Shown: one piece after another, positions 43,778 to 52,054 of the stretch
How positions within the stretch are numbered: the first letter of the stretch is position 1
Layout: every line of letters starts with the position of its first letter
Assembly: GCA_963618065.1 (NCBI GenBank)
Contig: CAVERH010000012.1
Coordinates: 1 to 64,000, forward strand
DNA: 64,000 nucleotides
Direction: 5' to 3'
From: Suilimivivens sp963618065
GTDB lineage: Bacteria; Bacillota; Clostridia; Lachnospirales; Lachnospiraceae
Notes under the pieces: model-generated
Told to the model about the DNA's origin: nothing
Databases searched by the model: none
Seen by the model: the letters and a program-made list of their open reading frames with translations, nothing else
Translations under genes and position numbers: made by a program

Positions 43778-44680
43778 CTACACCTTCTCTTTCACAGGCT
43801 TTCCAAGAATTCCTTCCGGCTTGATTAACAGGATCAGGATCAGAATCAGGAAGCAGAAGCCATAGGCAAAATCAGACCAGACAGAGGTTACCAGAATCTC
43901 TGTAACTCCGATGATAAAACCACCCAGCACGGCTCCACGGATGTCTCCGATTCCACCGACTACTGCGGCGATAAATGCTTTGTTGCCAAGCGTCGTTGCC
44001 ATCGTCGGCTGCAATACCGGATAAGAGCTTGCATAAAAGGTTCCGGATACGGCTGCTAAGAATGCTCCGATAAAGAAGGTAATGGAAATAACCCGGTTAA
44101 TGTTGATTCCCATGAGGCAGGCAGCATCCTTGTCATTGGATACGGCGCGCATCTGCATACCGATTTTGCTCTTCTGGATCAGCCAGAATAAAAGCAGCAT
44201 AATGATAATAGATAACACAATGGTAATAATACGTGTAAAACTGATCTTAACGGGTCCCACCTGAATCAGGAAATCCTGAATCAGCTGTGGGAAGGAGCGG
44301 GGGTTCGGTCCAATAAAAGGAACCGCCCTAAATAAGTTCTGTGTGAAAATGGATACGCCAATTGCGGAAATCATACACATAATGGTCGGTCTGTTCCGGA
44401 GCGGCCGGTAGGCAACCCGCTCAATGCCGACACCTACCATACCGATCACACCGGATCCCAGCATGACTACAAGGAGCGCAACTGCCGGTCCAATCATCTC
44501 GCCTCCGAAAAAGACAGATACGAGAAAGTATACGATATAACATCCCATCATCAGGAAATCACAATGTGCCATATTGATCATCTTAATGATTCCGAATACC
44601 ATGGTATATCCGATTGCCAGCAAAGCATAAATACTGCCCAACTGTAATCCATATACTAAAAGTTGAAGAAAAACAGCCAT
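43778..44680 (-). CDS. livH: Branched-chain-type amino-acid ABC transporter permease LivH
   Basis: A 300-residue permease with eight or so helices. GLQLGSIYALLAIGYTMVFGI near 12-32 is the diagnostic opening, and GMQMRAVSNDKDAACLMGIN near 178-197 is the ATPase coupling loop. It precedes livM by three bases and follows livK by about 27 bp. Confidence 0.92.
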   Translation of the reverse strand: MAVFLQLLVYGLQLGSIYALLAIGYTMVFGIIKMINMAHCDFLMMGCYIVYFLVSVFFGGEMIGPAVALLVVMLGSGVIGMVGVGIERVAYRPLRNRPTIMCMISAIGVSIFTQNLFRAVPFIGPNPRSFPQLIQDFLIQVGPVKISFTRIITIVLSIIIMLLLFWLIQKSKIGMQMRAVSNDKDAACLMGININRVISITFFIGAFLAAVSGTFYASSYPVLQPTMATTLGNKAFIAAVVGGIGDIRGAVLGGFIIGVTEILVTSVWSDFAYGFCFLILILILLIKPEGILGKPVKEKV

Positions 44681-44707
44681 AATTGCCTCCTTGTTCGTGC
44701 CTGATTC

Positions 44708-45907
44708 TTAGTCGTTCAAATTAATTGTTTTGTAGAATTCACGTTTTCCGTTTACTACTTTAATAATGGTTCCGTCCTTTACCGGGTTACGATCTGCATC
44801 GTAAGTGAGGTTTCCGGAAGGAAGATCAAGGTTGCTTGCTGCAATCGCATCGCGAAGTGCTGCACCGTCTACACTGCCTGCACTCTGAATACCGCTTAAC
44901 ATGATATGTGCTGCTTCATACATCATGCTGGAACAGAAGCTTGGCTCAAAACCATTTAACTCACTGTATGCTGCTACGAAATCCTTTGCGCTGTCTGCTG
45001 CCGGAGAGAATCCTGTTACATAAAGGGAACCTTCTACCACATCTTCCCCGACAAGGCTTGGCATATAATCGTAATCCCAGGAGTCACAGCCTAATAACTG
45101 ACAATCAATACCCATTGCTCTTGTCTGCTGTAAGATCATCGGGATCATATTAATCTGTGTCGGTACGAAGAACACATCCGGATCTGCATTCTGGATAGCG
45201 GTAAGCTGTGCACTGTAATCCTTCACTTCGGTTCCTGCAAACGCTTCGAGTGCAACAATTTCTCCGCCACCTGCCTTAAAAGCTTCACAGAAGGCTTCCT
45301 GAAGACCGGTGCTGTAAGCATCTGCGTTATTATAAAGAACTGCTGCGGTCTTTGCTCCACAATCTTCTAATGCAAGTTTGGCTACTACCTTGCCCTGGAA
45401 CGGATCAATGAAGCAGGCTCGGAAGCAATAATCACCAACCTGTGTTACCTGGATGTTCGTTCCTGTGTTGGAGATACAGGGAACACCGGCTGCCTGTGCA
45501 ACTTCATATGAAGATAAACAGTCCGAGGAGTTGTTCGGTCCAAGAACACCAACGACTCCATCCTGCTGGATTAATTTCTGCATAACATTTACGGCCTGTT
45601 CCGGTTTTCCTTCAGTATCACCGATAATGAATTCTACCTGATGCATGGTGCCGTTTACTTCAAGTCCACCTGCCTCTTCCAGTTCTTTCTTTACCAGATC
45701 GATGGCACCCTGCATATTCTGTCCATCGACGGCCTGCTCTCCGGAAAAGGTTCCCATCACACCGATCTTAATGGTATCGGGCATTTCCGTTGAAGAAGCT
45801 TCGCTGCTTCCTGTCGATGCGGTTGTCGTAGATCCTGTTGCCGATCCACATCCTGCCAGTGATAACACCATCGCTGATGTCATAATCATCGCTAATAATT
45901 TTTTCAT
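44708..45907 (-). CDS. livK: Branched-chain-type amino-acid ABC transporter binding lipoprotein LivK
   Basis: A 399-residue lipoprotein. The start MKKLLAMIMTSAMVLSLAGCGS follows AGGAGGAAAAG; the lipobox LAGC gives Cys20 as the lipidated residue. The mature protein is a Leu/Ile/Val-binding-type fold (IKIGVMGTFSGEQA, VVGVLGPNNSSDCLSS, AAVLYNNADAYSTG). Family members bind branched-chain amino acids, amides or urea, so the true ligand here may be an amino acid or a ureide. Its promoter and leader are nearly the same as those of alsS. Confidence 0.9.
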   Translation of the reverse strand: MKKLLAMIMTSAMVLSLAGCGSATGSTTTASTGSSEASSTEMPDTIKIGVMGTFSGEQAVDGQNMQGAIDLVKKELEEAGGLEVNGTMHQVEFIIGDTEGKPEQAVNVMQKLIQQDGVVGVLGPNNSSDCLSSYEVAQAAGVPCISNTGTNIQVTQVGDYCFRACFIDPFQGKVVAKLALEDCGAKTAAVLYNNADAYSTGLQEAFCEAFKAGGGEIVALEAFAGTEVKDYSAQLTAIQNADPDVFFVPTQINMIPMILQQTRAMGIDCQLLGCDSWDYDYMPSLVGEDVVEGSLYVTGFSPAADSAKDFVAAYSELNGFEPSFCSSMMYEAAHIMLSGIQSAGSVDGAALRDAIAASNLDLPSGNLTYDADRNPVKDGTIIKVVNGKREFYKTINLND

Positions 45908-45949
45908 ACTCTTTTCCTCCTGCGGTGTAATTTTAGAGAAACAACCTGA

Positions 45950-46065
45950 TGAAATAAAAAAGAAAAAAGCCGCTTTCATGGTATACCACCAGGAAAACGA
46001 CTTTGTTTTCAATCACCTTATCAAGTTGTTAAACGCATTCTAGCACATCATTTTATAACTGTAAA
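45950..46065 (-). promoter_or_regulatory. Promoter and terminator-type leader of livK
   Basis: Minus strand TTTACA (46065-46060), 17 bp, TAGAAT (46042-46037). A 17-bp block AAACGCATTCTAGCACA (plus strand 46031-46047) is identical upstream of alsS. About 30 nt after the start site AAAGTCGTTTTC (46004-45993) pairs over 12 bp with GAAAGCGGCTTT (45977-45966) and is followed by a TTTTCTTTTTT tract. GAAAAC (46010-46005) offers the alternative pairing. The region reads as an attenuator. Confidence 0.78.
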
Positions 46066-46119
46066 GTTATTTTCGTAAAATTTATATAATTATTTTTGTA
46101 TAGCTCTTATATGGATTTT

Positions 46120-47304
46120 TTATATAGCTGCCAGCCGGAGAAGCACCTGCTCCAATACATCGGCTCCGGTATAGATATCCTTCCACTCGGTCCATTCCTC
46201 TTTATCATGGCTGATTCCACCGACGCTCGGAACGAAAATCATGCCAACCGGCATCTTCATGGCCATGGCATTTCCATCATGGGTAGCCCCGCTTGGCATA
46301 ATCCGGTAACGGATCTTCTGCTCCTTACAAATCTCCTCGGTAAGCCTGATCAGCTCCGGATCACACTGAATCGGTGCCTTGCTGACCACCGGCTCGATCG
46401 TAAAGTCCGCAAGTTCCTTTGCCTTCTCCAGATATTCCTTCATAAACTGATCCATCAGCTCTTCACTCTCATTCCGGATTTCGAGAACCATTTCCACACG
46501 GTCCGGAATCACGGCTACCGAAGATGGATGGATCTGGAACAGCCCGACGGTTTCCACGAAGTGGTGTCCGGTCTGCCTTGCAAGCTCATCTCCCATAAGA
46601 ATCAGTCTTGCTGCATGAACCAATGCATCATTCCGGTCTGCCATCATCGTCGTTCCTGCATGATTGCTGTGTCCCTTCACTGTAATTTTGAAACGCCGCA
46701 GTCCGACAATTCCGGTTACAATCCCAATTTGTTCTCCATATTTATCCAACGTCGGTCCCTGTTCAATATGAAGCTCGATCCAGCATCTGGCTTTCGAGGT
46801 ATCGATAACAGCATTTTCAAGGTCATCCTTTGAAAAGCCAAACGTCTTTCCCAGCTCCAGATATTTTTCATCTTCTAATGGAAGCATTCCCATCATGGCA
46901 CGGCTTCCGAAGGTTCCGCCCATGTCATTTCCTTCTTCCCCGTTTGTTCCTATTAAATGAAGCGTTTTCGTAAGTTGTACACCAGAATTTTTTATATCCC
47001 GGATCACTTCCGCTGCCGTTACCACACCAAGCAATCCATCGAACGGTCCACCATGATTTACCGTATCAATATGGGAACCCATCCAGATCTCTTCCGCATC
47101 CGGATCTTTGCACGAAAGAATGCCATGCACATTTCCGGCCGTATCTACCCGCGTTTCCATTCCGCATTCCTGAAAATATTTTACAACCTCCTTCTGTCCC
47201 AGTTTAAAATTCTCGGTCCCGAATTCCCGGTTGGTTGCTCCGTCTTCGTGCGCGCCAATCGCTGCGATCTTTATGATATGTTCTTTTATACGCTCATACT
47301 CCAT
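46120..47304 (-). CDS. M20-family N-carbamoyl amino-acid/allantoate amidohydrolase
   Basis: A 394-residue M20 peptidase-like amidase of the AllC/HyuC branch. Metal ligands appear in GSHIDTVNHGGPFDG near 77-91, NGEEGNDMGGTFGSRA near 120-135, IELHIEQGP near 185 and the final VGGISHDKEEW near 368. GHSNHAGTTMMADRND near 213 is the lid-domain loop that binds the second subunit's substrate. It removes ammonia and carbon dioxide from an N-carbamoyl amino acid or allantoate, completing the ring-opening step of the allantoinase-like enzyme. It is upstream of livK, with its own promoter and leader. Confidence 0.88.
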   Translation of the reverse strand: MEYERIKEHIIKIAAIGAHEDGATNREFGTENFKLGQKEVVKYFQECGMETRVDTAGNVHGILSCKDPDAEEIWMGSHIDTVNHGGPFDGLLGVVTAAEVIRDIKNSGVQLTKTLHLIGTNGEEGNDMGGTFGSRAMMGMLPLEDEKYLELGKTFGFSKDDLENAVIDTSKARCWIELHIEQGPTLDKYGEQIGIVTGIVGLRRFKITVKGHSNHAGTTMMADRNDALVHAARLILMGDELARQTGHHFVETVGLFQIHPSSVAVIPDRVEMVLEIRNESEELMDQFMKEYLEKAKELADFTIEPVVSKAPIQCDPELIRLTEEICKEQKIRYRIMPSGATHDGNAMAMKMPVGMIFVPSVGGISHDKEEWTEWKDIYTGADVLEQVLLRLAAI

Positions 47305-47336
47305 TTCGTTCCTGCCTCCTTATCCTTCGTTTTCCT

Positions 47337-47417
47337 TAAAAGGGAAAAGGACCCACATACGTGAGCCCTTTCTCATTTCTTTTGCACACTATATCACTAG
47401 GGAAACTTTTCTGTCAA
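47337..47417 (-). promoter_or_regulatory. Promoter and terminator-like leader of the M20 hydrolase gene
   Basis: Minus strand TTGACA (47417-47412), 18 bp, TATAGT (47393-47388). The leader contains AAAGG/CCTTT (47371-47346) enclosing CAC/GTG around GTAT, with T-rich CCTTTTCCCTTTT after it, ahead of the ribosome binding site. A short frame beginning MRKGSRMWVLFPF overlaps the hairpin. The remaining spacer to 47571 holds the aspartate dehydrogenase start region (AGGAGG) and nothing else I recognise. Confidence 0.55.
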
Positions 47418-47571
47418 TCCGGAATCCGGATTTTCCCTATAGTTTTTTACTTATATGACCTATACAAATTTATGTATTGGATTCCGGGATTCCTACGGAG
47501 TACCATGATTTATAATGATTCAGCTATTTCGTAATACCATCATCTTTATACCATAAAACAGGAGGATACTT

Positions 47572-48327
47572 ATGAAACGAATTGGATTTTTAGGCTGTGG
47601 CAAAATCGGCAAGGCACTTGCAAAACATATTATGGAACTGGAAGATACGGAAATCTCTTTTATTCAGGATCCTGGCTTCCAGAATGATCTCGAACTCACC
47701 TGTCCGGTCATCTCTTCTCCTGATGAAGAGCTTTATTCCCATACCGATCTGATCATTGAATGTGCAACCGCAAGTGTATTAAATGCGAATCTTGATCAGA
47801 TTCTTAAGCACTGTGACCTGATGCTCTTTTCCGTAACTGCTTTTTCCGTACCTGCTTTTGAAGCAAAGGTAAAAGAACTACACGCTTCCTACGGACATCA
47901 TGTTTACATTCCACACGGAGCCGTACTCGGCATCGATGGCTTATTTGACGGCCGCAAAATCTGGAAGGAAGTATCCATTGTGACTACCAAAAGCCCAAAG
48001 AGCCTTGGAAGAACCGACACGGAACGCACCGTTGTCTATGACGGTTCCACCAGAGAGGTATGCTCCCTTTATCCCCGTAATGTAAATGTACATGCCTGTA
48101 TTGCACTTGCCGGCATCGGCTTCGATCGGACACATTCCAAGATCATTTCCGATCCTGCGGTTTCCACGAACGCTCACCTGATTACCTTAAAGGGTGACGG
48201 CATGGATATTACCCTCGATGTCAGCAGCTATGCTGCCGGCGCTGTTACCGGTGCCTACACGCCCCACTCGGCCTGTGGATCCCTGGATCGTATTCTTTCT
48301 CACAGCAGTGACCTGTATTTCGTTTAA
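47572..48327 (+). CDS. Aspartate dehydrogenase-like NAD(P)-dependent enzyme
   Basis: A 251-residue protein with a Rossmann opening RIGFLGCGKIGKALAKHI and the L-aspartate dehydrogenase pattern: DLIIECATASVL near 62, YIPHGAVLGIDGL near 112, and NVNVHACIALAGIGFDRT near 168 with the conserved Asn-His. It would oxidatively deaminate L-aspartate or a related amino acid, or run in the aminating direction. It is divergent from the M20 gene. AGGAGG precedes the start and a strong terminator follows. No nadA/nadC neighbours are present, so an amino-acid catabolic role is favoured over NAD synthesis. Confidence 0.8.
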   Translation: MKRIGFLGCGKIGKALAKHIMELEDTEISFIQDPGFQNDLELTCPVISSPDEELYSHTDLIIECATASVLNANLDQILKHCDLMLFSVTAFSVPAFEAKVKELHASYGHHVYIPHGAVLGIDGLFDGRKIWKEVSIVTTKSPKSLGRTDTERTVVYDGSTREVCSLYPRNVNVHACIALAGIGFDRTHSKIISDPAVSTNAHLITLKGDGMDITLDVSSYAAGAVTGAYTPHSACGSLDRILSHSSDLYFV

Positions 48328-48331
48328 TATT

Positions 48332-48360
48332 TAAGGGAGCATCCTACGAATGCTCCCTTA
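48332..48360. terminator. Intrinsic terminator after the aspartate dehydrogenase gene
   Basis: TAAGGGAGCAT (48332-48342) and ATGCTCCCTTA (48350-48360) form a perfect 11-bp stem with a seven-base loop, followed by TTTTCTT on the plus strand. The truncated HAD frame on the other strand ends inside the loop. Confidence 0.9.
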
Positions 48361-48655
48361 TTTTCTTGCGGATCGCTTCCAATGGCAGATACTCACTGTA
48401 AATGCAGGATCCCTTTTCCAGAATATAGGTTCCTGCATTGCATGCCAAGATACAGGGAACCCGCAGTGTCTTTACGATGCTTTCGGTCACTGCCGGCATT
48501 CTTCCGGTAATGAGGGCAATCGTTACACCGTCTGCCGTAGCTCTTCGTATCGCTTCGACATCCCTTGGGTTGATTTCCTTATGATCGTTTAAAAGTGTTC
48601 CATCCAAGTCCAGACATAAGAGTCTGATGTTTTCGTTTTTTCCTGTATCCTGCAT
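48344..48655 (-). pseudogene. Truncated Cof-type HAD hydrolase
   Basis: A 103-residue frame with a real start (GAGGATC upstream) and a clear HAD motif I, LLCLDLDGTLLNDHKEINP, plus motif II ALITGRM near 49. Cof-type HAD phosphatases have about 260-280 residues; the cap domain, the motif III lysine and the motif IV aspartates are all missing. The stop falls inside the loop of the terminator at 48332-48360. It is a 3'-deleted gene and should lack phosphatase activity. Confidence 0.75.
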
Positions 48656-48702
48656 GTTCTGATCCTCGGTTCTTCTTATATCAGTTCGAATTTGTTATCC
48701 TT

Positions 48703-48963
48703 TTAGTATGCCAGTCTCGGATTGAAGAATCCGATCAGTACGCCGACAAATGCGATTACTACCAGAAGAAGCATGACCTCTATCTGCTCTGCCTGCTGTT
48801 CGGGATTCAATGCCGGATCCCGGAGAATCAGACGGTCTCCCTCTGCTTCAATCCGGTAGGATACCTCCTCACCGATAATCTTATAACCTTCTTCCCAAAG
48901 AAAAAAAGAAAATACACTGACCGCAATCACGATGTTTATTACAAGAATAAACAGTATACGCAT
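48703..48963 (-). CDS. Small two-helix membrane protein
   Basis: An 86-residue protein. Helix 1 is ILFILVINIVIAVSVFSFFLW, a 45-residue charged loop follows, and helix 2 is VMLLLVVIAFVGVLIGFF. I recognise no family. It lies upstream of the truncated HAD gene in the same direction. Confidence 0.55.
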   Translation of the reverse strand: MRILFILVINIVIAVSVFSFFLWEEGYKIIGEEVSYRIEAEGDRLILRDPALNPEQQAEQIEVMLLLVVIAFVGVLIGFFNPRLAY

Positions 48964-49038
48964 GAATGTTTTATGCTTATTAATAATCCTGTCCCTAATC
49001 AGATCTTTTCTAAAATAATATCCTGATAAAGTCTGTCC

Positions 49039-50052
49039 TTATTGCAATCCTTCTAAGAAAGCCAGTGCCCGCTCCGGCCAGCCCTCTAACTCTGTGCCTG
49101 TCCCGTCCCCGAAGCCATGCGCTGCATGGTCTGCCGCATCCAATACTGCCGGAACGCCTGCCTGATCCAGTAATTTCTTTAATAAGTCGGAGTCATGGAA
49201 GCCTACCGATTCATCATCCCTTCCACAGACAATATAACAGGGTGGATAATCACCATCTACATGCTCTGCCACATTGTATTCATGAATGAGTTCCTCATCC
49301 AGACTTCCCAAACACTGTTTTAAGAATTCTGCGGCATCTTCATTACGATCCTGCAAGTCCATCAGATCCATAAACGGATAAATTGGAAAGAGACAGACTG
49401 GTTTCCGCAATCCGGCTGCCTTCCAGCCAATATTCGGTGCGCCGTAATTGCACACCAGATTGCCGCCTGCCGAATAACCGCCAACTACATAGCCATGCTG
49501 TTTCAGATCATAGCCCAGTTTCACATCATTTTGAAAGAGCCAGCTAACCGCTTTTTTTAAATCCTCCAGTGCCACGATCATTGTCTTGTCACAAGACGCC
49601 CGGTAACTTAATGCAAACACCGAATACCCTTTCTCCACAAAATGGCTTGCTGTCGGGAAGCTCTCTGCAAGGTTACAGACCGAATTGTATCCACCACCAG
49701 AGGCAAGGACAATCACCGGCTTCTCCGGATCCACCTTTTCCGGCTGGAATTCCAGCAGACAGACTTCCTTTTTCTGTGGATCTCCCTGCACTTCCTCTTC
49801 CGAATAAATAAAATGCTGTCTCACCCTGTTTTGCTTGAGCTCATCCAGAAGAAAATTCATTCCTTTGAGGATTCCTTGCGGTGACCAGTTGATCTCCTTT
49901 GCTGCCGTCAATGGCTGATCCATGATGGCATTTACATGTTCATTCAGCCAGAGATCCTTGTCCAGACAGTAAATCAGATACTGATTTAGATCCCCGATCT
50001 CCGGATGATGGAAAATTTCATGAATGGTTGTATTTAAAGTAATATGGGACAT
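49039..50052 (-). CDS. Alpha/beta hydrolase (acetyl esterase-like)
   Basis: About 337 residues from MSHITLNTTIHEI, with AAGGAGGG about eight bases upstream. After a helical 75-residue N-terminus comes an esterase core: oxyanion loop VLASGGGYNS (in place of HGGG), nucleophile in VVGGYSAGGNLVCNYG near 180, a catalytic aspartate in VCGRDDESVGFHDSD near 270 and histidine in DHAAHGFGDG near 305. Such enzymes remove acetyl or other acyl groups from sugars or small esters. It may help deacetylate plant oligosaccharides, but no glycosidase gene is adjacent. Confidence 0.85.
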   Translation of the reverse strand: MSHITLNTTIHEIFHHPEIGDLNQYLIYCLDKDLWLNEHVNAIMDQPLTAAKEINWSPQGILKGMNFLLDELKQNRVRQHFIYSEEEVQGDPQKKEVCLLEFQPEKVDPEKPVIVLASGGGYNSVCNLAESFPTASHFVEKGYSVFALSYRASCDKTMIVALEDLKKAVSWLFQNDVKLGYDLKQHGYVVGGYSAGGNLVCNYGAPNIGWKAAGLRKPVCLFPIYPFMDLMDLQDRNEDAAEFLKQCLGSLDEELIHEYNVAEHVDGDYPPCYIVCGRDDESVGFHDSDLLKKLLDQAGVPAVLDAADHAAHGFGDGTGTELEGWPERALAFLEGLQ

Positions 50053-50178
50053 CTCCGTAACCCTCCTTAAGATCATTCTATCCCCTTAAGATTACTATAC
50101 TGAATGTACATGGATCTGTCAAGGAATCCGGAAAAGATCTGATAAATCTAAAGCTAGTAATTCTAAATAAAAAAATAC

Positions 50179-50316
50179 TTACAATCTGACTTCAAATATG
50201 TTATGATAAGTCTTGCGTCATTTGACGGAACAGAATATGGTTTAAATTGGAAACGCACAATCCTCCCGGATGATAACGAACAACACATGAAATTTAATGT
50301 TATCATGAGGAGGATT
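50179..50316 (+). promoter_or_regulatory. Promoter and ribosome-binding-site-sequestering hairpin of the DUF2798 gene
   Basis: Promoter TTACAA (50179-50184), 17 bp, TATGAT (50202-50207). A dyad CGTCA-TT-TGACG sits at 50216-50227 near the start site. In the leader AATCCTCC (50259-50266) pairs perfectly with GGAGGATT (50309-50316) and TGATAAC (50271-50277) with GTTATCA (50299-50305), separated by small internal loops. The paired right arm contains the Shine-Dalgarno sequence; the ATG is at 50321. Confidence 0.75.
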
Positions 50317-50320
50317 TATT

Positions 50321-50785
50321 ATGCCCAAAAACAAATTTCAGGATGTGGTATTTACCATCATCATGGCAACCATTATGGTATATGGAATGGTTGTCTACAA
50401 TATTGCCCTTAACACCAGAAGTGTCAGTGTAGAAACCTTTCTGCTTGCCCTGCATGAACTCCCCATTATGGTGCCGATTGCTTTTATCTTGGAGTTTTTC
50501 GTAGTAGGAAAAATTGCAAGAATACTGGCGTTTACAGTAATGAGACCGGATGACCGTCCACAGTTTATTACTTATGCGATTTCGATCTGTATCTGCTGTA
50601 TCATGTGCCCGATTATGAGCTTTGCAGCGACTCTGCTGTTTAAAGAAAATAAGACCTTCGGAACGTGGATACAGACCTGGGGAATGAATTTTCCAATGGC
50701 CTTGCTATACCAGATGTTTTATTGCGGTCCTTTGATAAGACTCATTTTCCGTACAATATTTCACGAAAAGAAGCAGGGGCGTTAA
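50321..50785 (+). CDS. DUF2798-family membrane protein
   Basis: A 154-residue protein with four hydrophobic helices (VVFTIIMATIMVYGMVVYNI, LPIMVPIAFILEFFVVGKIA, FITYAISICICCIMCPIMSFAATLLF, FPMALLYQMFYCGPLIRLIF), two DUF2798 units in tandem. The function is unknown; relatives are common in Firmicutes and often sit next to TetR regulators. GAGGAGG precedes the start and is buried in a leader hairpin. The stop codon lies inside the terminator stem at 50768-50799. Confidence 0.85.
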   Translation: MPKNKFQDVVFTIIMATIMVYGMVVYNIALNTRSVSVETFLLALHELPIMVPIAFILEFFVVGKIARILAFTVMRPDDRPQFITYAISICICCIMCPIMSFAATLLFKENKTFGTWIQTWGMNFPMALLYQMFYCGPLIRLIFRTIFHEKKQGR

Positions 50786-50799
50786 CGCTCCTGCTTCTT
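50768..50799. terminator. Terminator shared by the DUF2798 and alanine racemase genes
   Basis: AAGAAGCAGG (50768-50777) pairs with CCTGCTTCTT (50790-50799), extended by GCG/CGC, with a TTAA loop that is part of the stop codon. Convergent genes end on both sides. Confidence 0.75.
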
Positions 50800-50803
50800 C
50801 GCT

Positions 50804-51973
50804 TTATCCTCGTAACAACAATTCTTTTTCAATTACTTTTCCATCCCGGCAGTAAATTCTGGGAACACGTTTGCTGACGGCGCAGGTGAGCTCATAGGGT
50901 ATCGTGCCTGCAAGGGCAGCTAAATCGTTGATGGAATTCAGCTTTCCAAAGATTTCCACTTCGCTGCCGACATCCACGCCCATCTTATCGGTCAGATCAA
51001 TCATACACATATCCATGCAGATTTTGCCGCGCTGGGGAGCGGGACCTTCGGCAGTCATAATGCTGCATTTATTGGACAGGCAGCGGAAAAAGCCATCGGC
51101 GTATCCGTAAGGGATGACGCCCATACGTGTCTTATGCGGTGTGACATAAATGCCGCCATAACTGATCGCAGTACCGGCCGGATAAGTTTTGATGGTGCTG
51201 ACGGTTGCTTTCAGGCTCATAACCGGCTTCAGATTCAGTTCTTCGGCAAATTCTCCGTATCCATAGAGCAGGAGTCCAGGACGAACCATGTCAAGATAGG
51301 TTCCCGGATAACGGGCAACTGCTCCGGTATTGGCACAGTGACGAATAGCGAAGCGTCTTCCAAGGCGTTCTTCCACCTGTTTAATCACATCGGTAAAGAG
51401 CTGGAACTGATGCTCCGTATAAGCACGGCATTGTTCACCGGGTTCATCTGAAACGGCAAAGTGAGTAAAGATTCCTTCCGCATCCAGTCCTGGAAGAGAA
51501 CAGCCTTCGCAGATTCCCTCCACACCATTTTCAAAGTAATCCCCATCACAAAGGTAGCCAAGCCGGGACATTCCGGTATCAACCTTAATGTGAATCTTAA
51601 GTGTGCCGCCACAGCGGACGGCTTCTTCACTGTACTCTAAAGCTTTCGCTTTGCAGGTGACCGCCTGGGTGATGTTGTATTTGATTAACTGGCTGACCTG
51701 CTCCTTGGGGGTATGTCCGAGGATCAGAATCGGCATCGTAATATTGTTATGACGAAGTTCAATGGCTTCATCGATGCTGCTTACCGCAAGATAGTCGGCA
51801 CCGAGCTCCTGTAAGAGACGGCTCACCTGAACCGATCCGTGACCGTAGGCATCTGCCTTTACAACGCCTAAGAATTTGACATCGGGTCCGATTTTTTCAC
51901 GTAACATATGATAATTATGGGAAAGGGCATCCAGGTCGATCTCTGCCCAGGTTCGTTTTAAGGTGGAATCCAT
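50804..51973 (-). CDS. alr: Alanine racemase
   Basis: A 389-residue fold-type-III PLP enzyme. The PLP lysine is Lys39 in GVVKADAYGHG, the second catalytic base is a tyrosine in GTAISYGGIYVT near 273, and RPGLLLYGY near 230 and PYGYADGF near 292 complete the site. It converts L- to D-alanine for peptidoglycan in the cytoplasm. The gene is monocistronic. It is a full-length enzyme, so probably the housekeeping copy, although Clostridia often carry two. Confidence 0.95.
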   Translation of the reverse strand: MDSTLKRTWAEIDLDALSHNYHMLREKIGPDVKFLGVVKADAYGHGSVQVSRLLQELGADYLAVSSIDEAIELRHNNITMPILILGHTPKEQVSQLIKYNITQAVTCKAKALEYSEEAVRCGGTLKIHIKVDTGMSRLGYLCDGDYFENGVEGICEGCSLPGLDAEGIFTHFAVSDEPGEQCRAYTEHQFQLFTDVIKQVEERLGRRFAIRHCANTGAVARYPGTYLDMVRPGLLLYGYGEFAEELNLKPVMSLKATVSTIKTYPAGTAISYGGIYVTPHKTRMGVIPYGYADGFFRCLSNKCSIMTAEGPAPQRGKICMDMCMIDLTDKMGVDVGSEVEIFGKLNSINDLAALAGTIPYELTCAVSKRVPRIYCRDGKVIEKELLLRG

Positions 51974-52054
51974 AAGTGTTTACCTCGTTTTTATGGTTGT
52001 TTTTCTTTTACGCTCATTACATTATAGCACGTTTTCGGATTCTTTGTTTAGATT

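Noticed and set aside
45966..46004. Trp attenuator in the livK leader because of a WW-containing frame (MKTKSFSWWYT)
   Set aside because: The matching frame in the alsS leader stops before any Trp codon, so tandem Trp is not conserved.
50203..50412. 69-residue frame before the DUF2798 gene
   Set aside because: It begins at the promoter -10 region, overlaps the real gene in another frame and covers the structured leader.
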